Shown here one piece after another: positions 5,985-6,446 of a stretch of DNA of 6,446 nucleotides (position 1 is the stretch's first letter; each line of letters starts with the position of its first letter). Made by a program: the position numbers and the translations under genes. Origin of the DNA: Gemmatimonadota bacterium (lineage in GTDB: Bacteria; Gemmatimonadota; Gemmatimonadetes; Gemmatimonadales; GWC2-71-9); assembly GCA_003222235.1 (NCBI GenBank), contig QHVD01000013.1, positions 1 through 6,446 on the forward strand, given 5' to 3'. The notes below the pieces were generated by a model. It saw only the letters and a program-made list of their open reading frames with translations, did no database searches and was not told the origin of the DNA.

Positions 5985-6446
5985 TCAATGTGGCGCCGCG
6001 AGGTACGGGAACGTCGCACCGAACGCGACGTCGTTCGCGCCCACATTGTCCGTCTCGAGCCCCGGGCTCGTGTTGTTCGGGTCGAGGAGCGGGCCGAAGA
6101 TGGCGTCCAGCCCGGCGTCGACGACGTCGTCCGTGAGCTTGCGGCCGCCCCAGCCGTTGGCGAGCGCCCAGGAGAGCCAGCCGGCAGTCGCCGGATCCTT
6201 GTCGGTCTGGATGATCAGCTCATCGGGCAGGAGCACCGCCGCGAGCGTGTTCTGCACGGTCGCGTTCCGCCCGGCGACGTTCTTCACGAAGTCCTTGAGC
6301 TCGGCACTGATGTACTGCACATCCTGGGCGGGCCCAAGGCTGCCGTGCACGGGATGGGAACGCTTGGCCAGGAACACCTCGCTCACGAGCGGATTGCCGA
6401 GGCGCTGAATCTGGTTGAAGGTCCGCTCCGTGACCGGAGTCGTCGT
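5985..6446 (-). CDS. DUF4331 protein, C-terminal part, 5' end outside window
   Basis: The frame is open from the right edge to a TGA at 5987-5985, giving the last 153 residues; the first Val (GTG at 6386) is internal and not a start, because homologous-looking sequence continues upstream of it to the edge (TPVTERTFNQIQRLGNPLV). The C-terminus shows the DUF4331 pattern as I know it: QIQRLGNPLVSEVFL, then LLPDELIIQTD, a GWGGRKLTDDVVDAGLDAIFG segment, and the terminal NDVAFGATFPYLAAPH. Proteins with this domain are typically some 400-500 residues, exported, and of unknown function; the LTDDVVD and FPYLxxPH ends are the most conserved parts. It lies 156 nt upstream of the TPR gene, across the hairpin cluster, in the same direction. 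A signal peptide cannot be judged because the N-terminus is missing. Confidence 0.88.
   Translation of the reverse strand, partial: TTTPVTERTFNQIQRLGNPLVSEVFLAKRSHPVHGSLGPAQDVQYISAELKDFVKNVAGRNATVQNTLAAVLLPDELIIQTDKDPATAGWLSWALANGWGGRKLTDDVVDAGLDAIFGPLLDPNNTSPGLETDNVGANDVAFGATFPYLAAPH

Overview
This is a GC-rich window in which every supported gene lies on the minus strand, so transcription runs from right to left. Gene style, codon composition and the repertoire (TonB-dependent receptor, so a Gram-negative envelope; a CC-type PQQ dehydrogenase; DUF4331 and DUF6702 proteins) suggest an environmental didermic bacterium. Gemmatimonadota or Acidobacteriota is my best guess, but this is an impression and no marker gene is present to prove it.

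Layout in transcription order. (1) The C-terminal part of a DUF4331 protein enters from the right edge and stops at 5985. (2) A 156-nt gap follows, holding an unusual compact cluster of four perfect tetraloop hairpins (5868-5959). (3) Three tightly coupled genes come next: a secreted or anchored TPR protein (5828-4638), a HupE/UreJ-type membrane protein (4641-4039, ATGA overlap) and a small exported DUF6702-type protein (4037-3597, 1-nt gap). (4) A recognisable promoter (TTGACG, 17-nt spacer, TAAAAG) overlaps the DUF6702 stop codon. (5) It appears to drive a second unit: a FecA-type TonB-dependent receptor that closely resembles the E. coli PQQ importer YncD/PqqU (3545-1341), then, after 26 nt, the N-terminal 438 residues of a periplasmic PQQ-dependent alcohol dehydrogenase (1314 to beyond position 1).

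How the genes may work together. The second unit reads as a cofactor-and-enzyme pair: an outer-membrane receptor that could scavenge pyrroloquinoline quinone, and the periplasmic apoenzyme that needs it. The dehydrogenase carries the Asp-x-Asp signature (Asp350/Asp352) that marks lanthanide-using alcohol dehydrogenases, so a metal-uptake role for the receptor is the main rival idea. The first unit (DUF4331, TPR, HupE, DUF6702) is an envelope-associated set of unknown function. HupE relatives are suspected metal transporters, but nothing here shows the substrate. The largest reading frames on the plus strand (for example 1278-3245) are antisense shadows of these genes.
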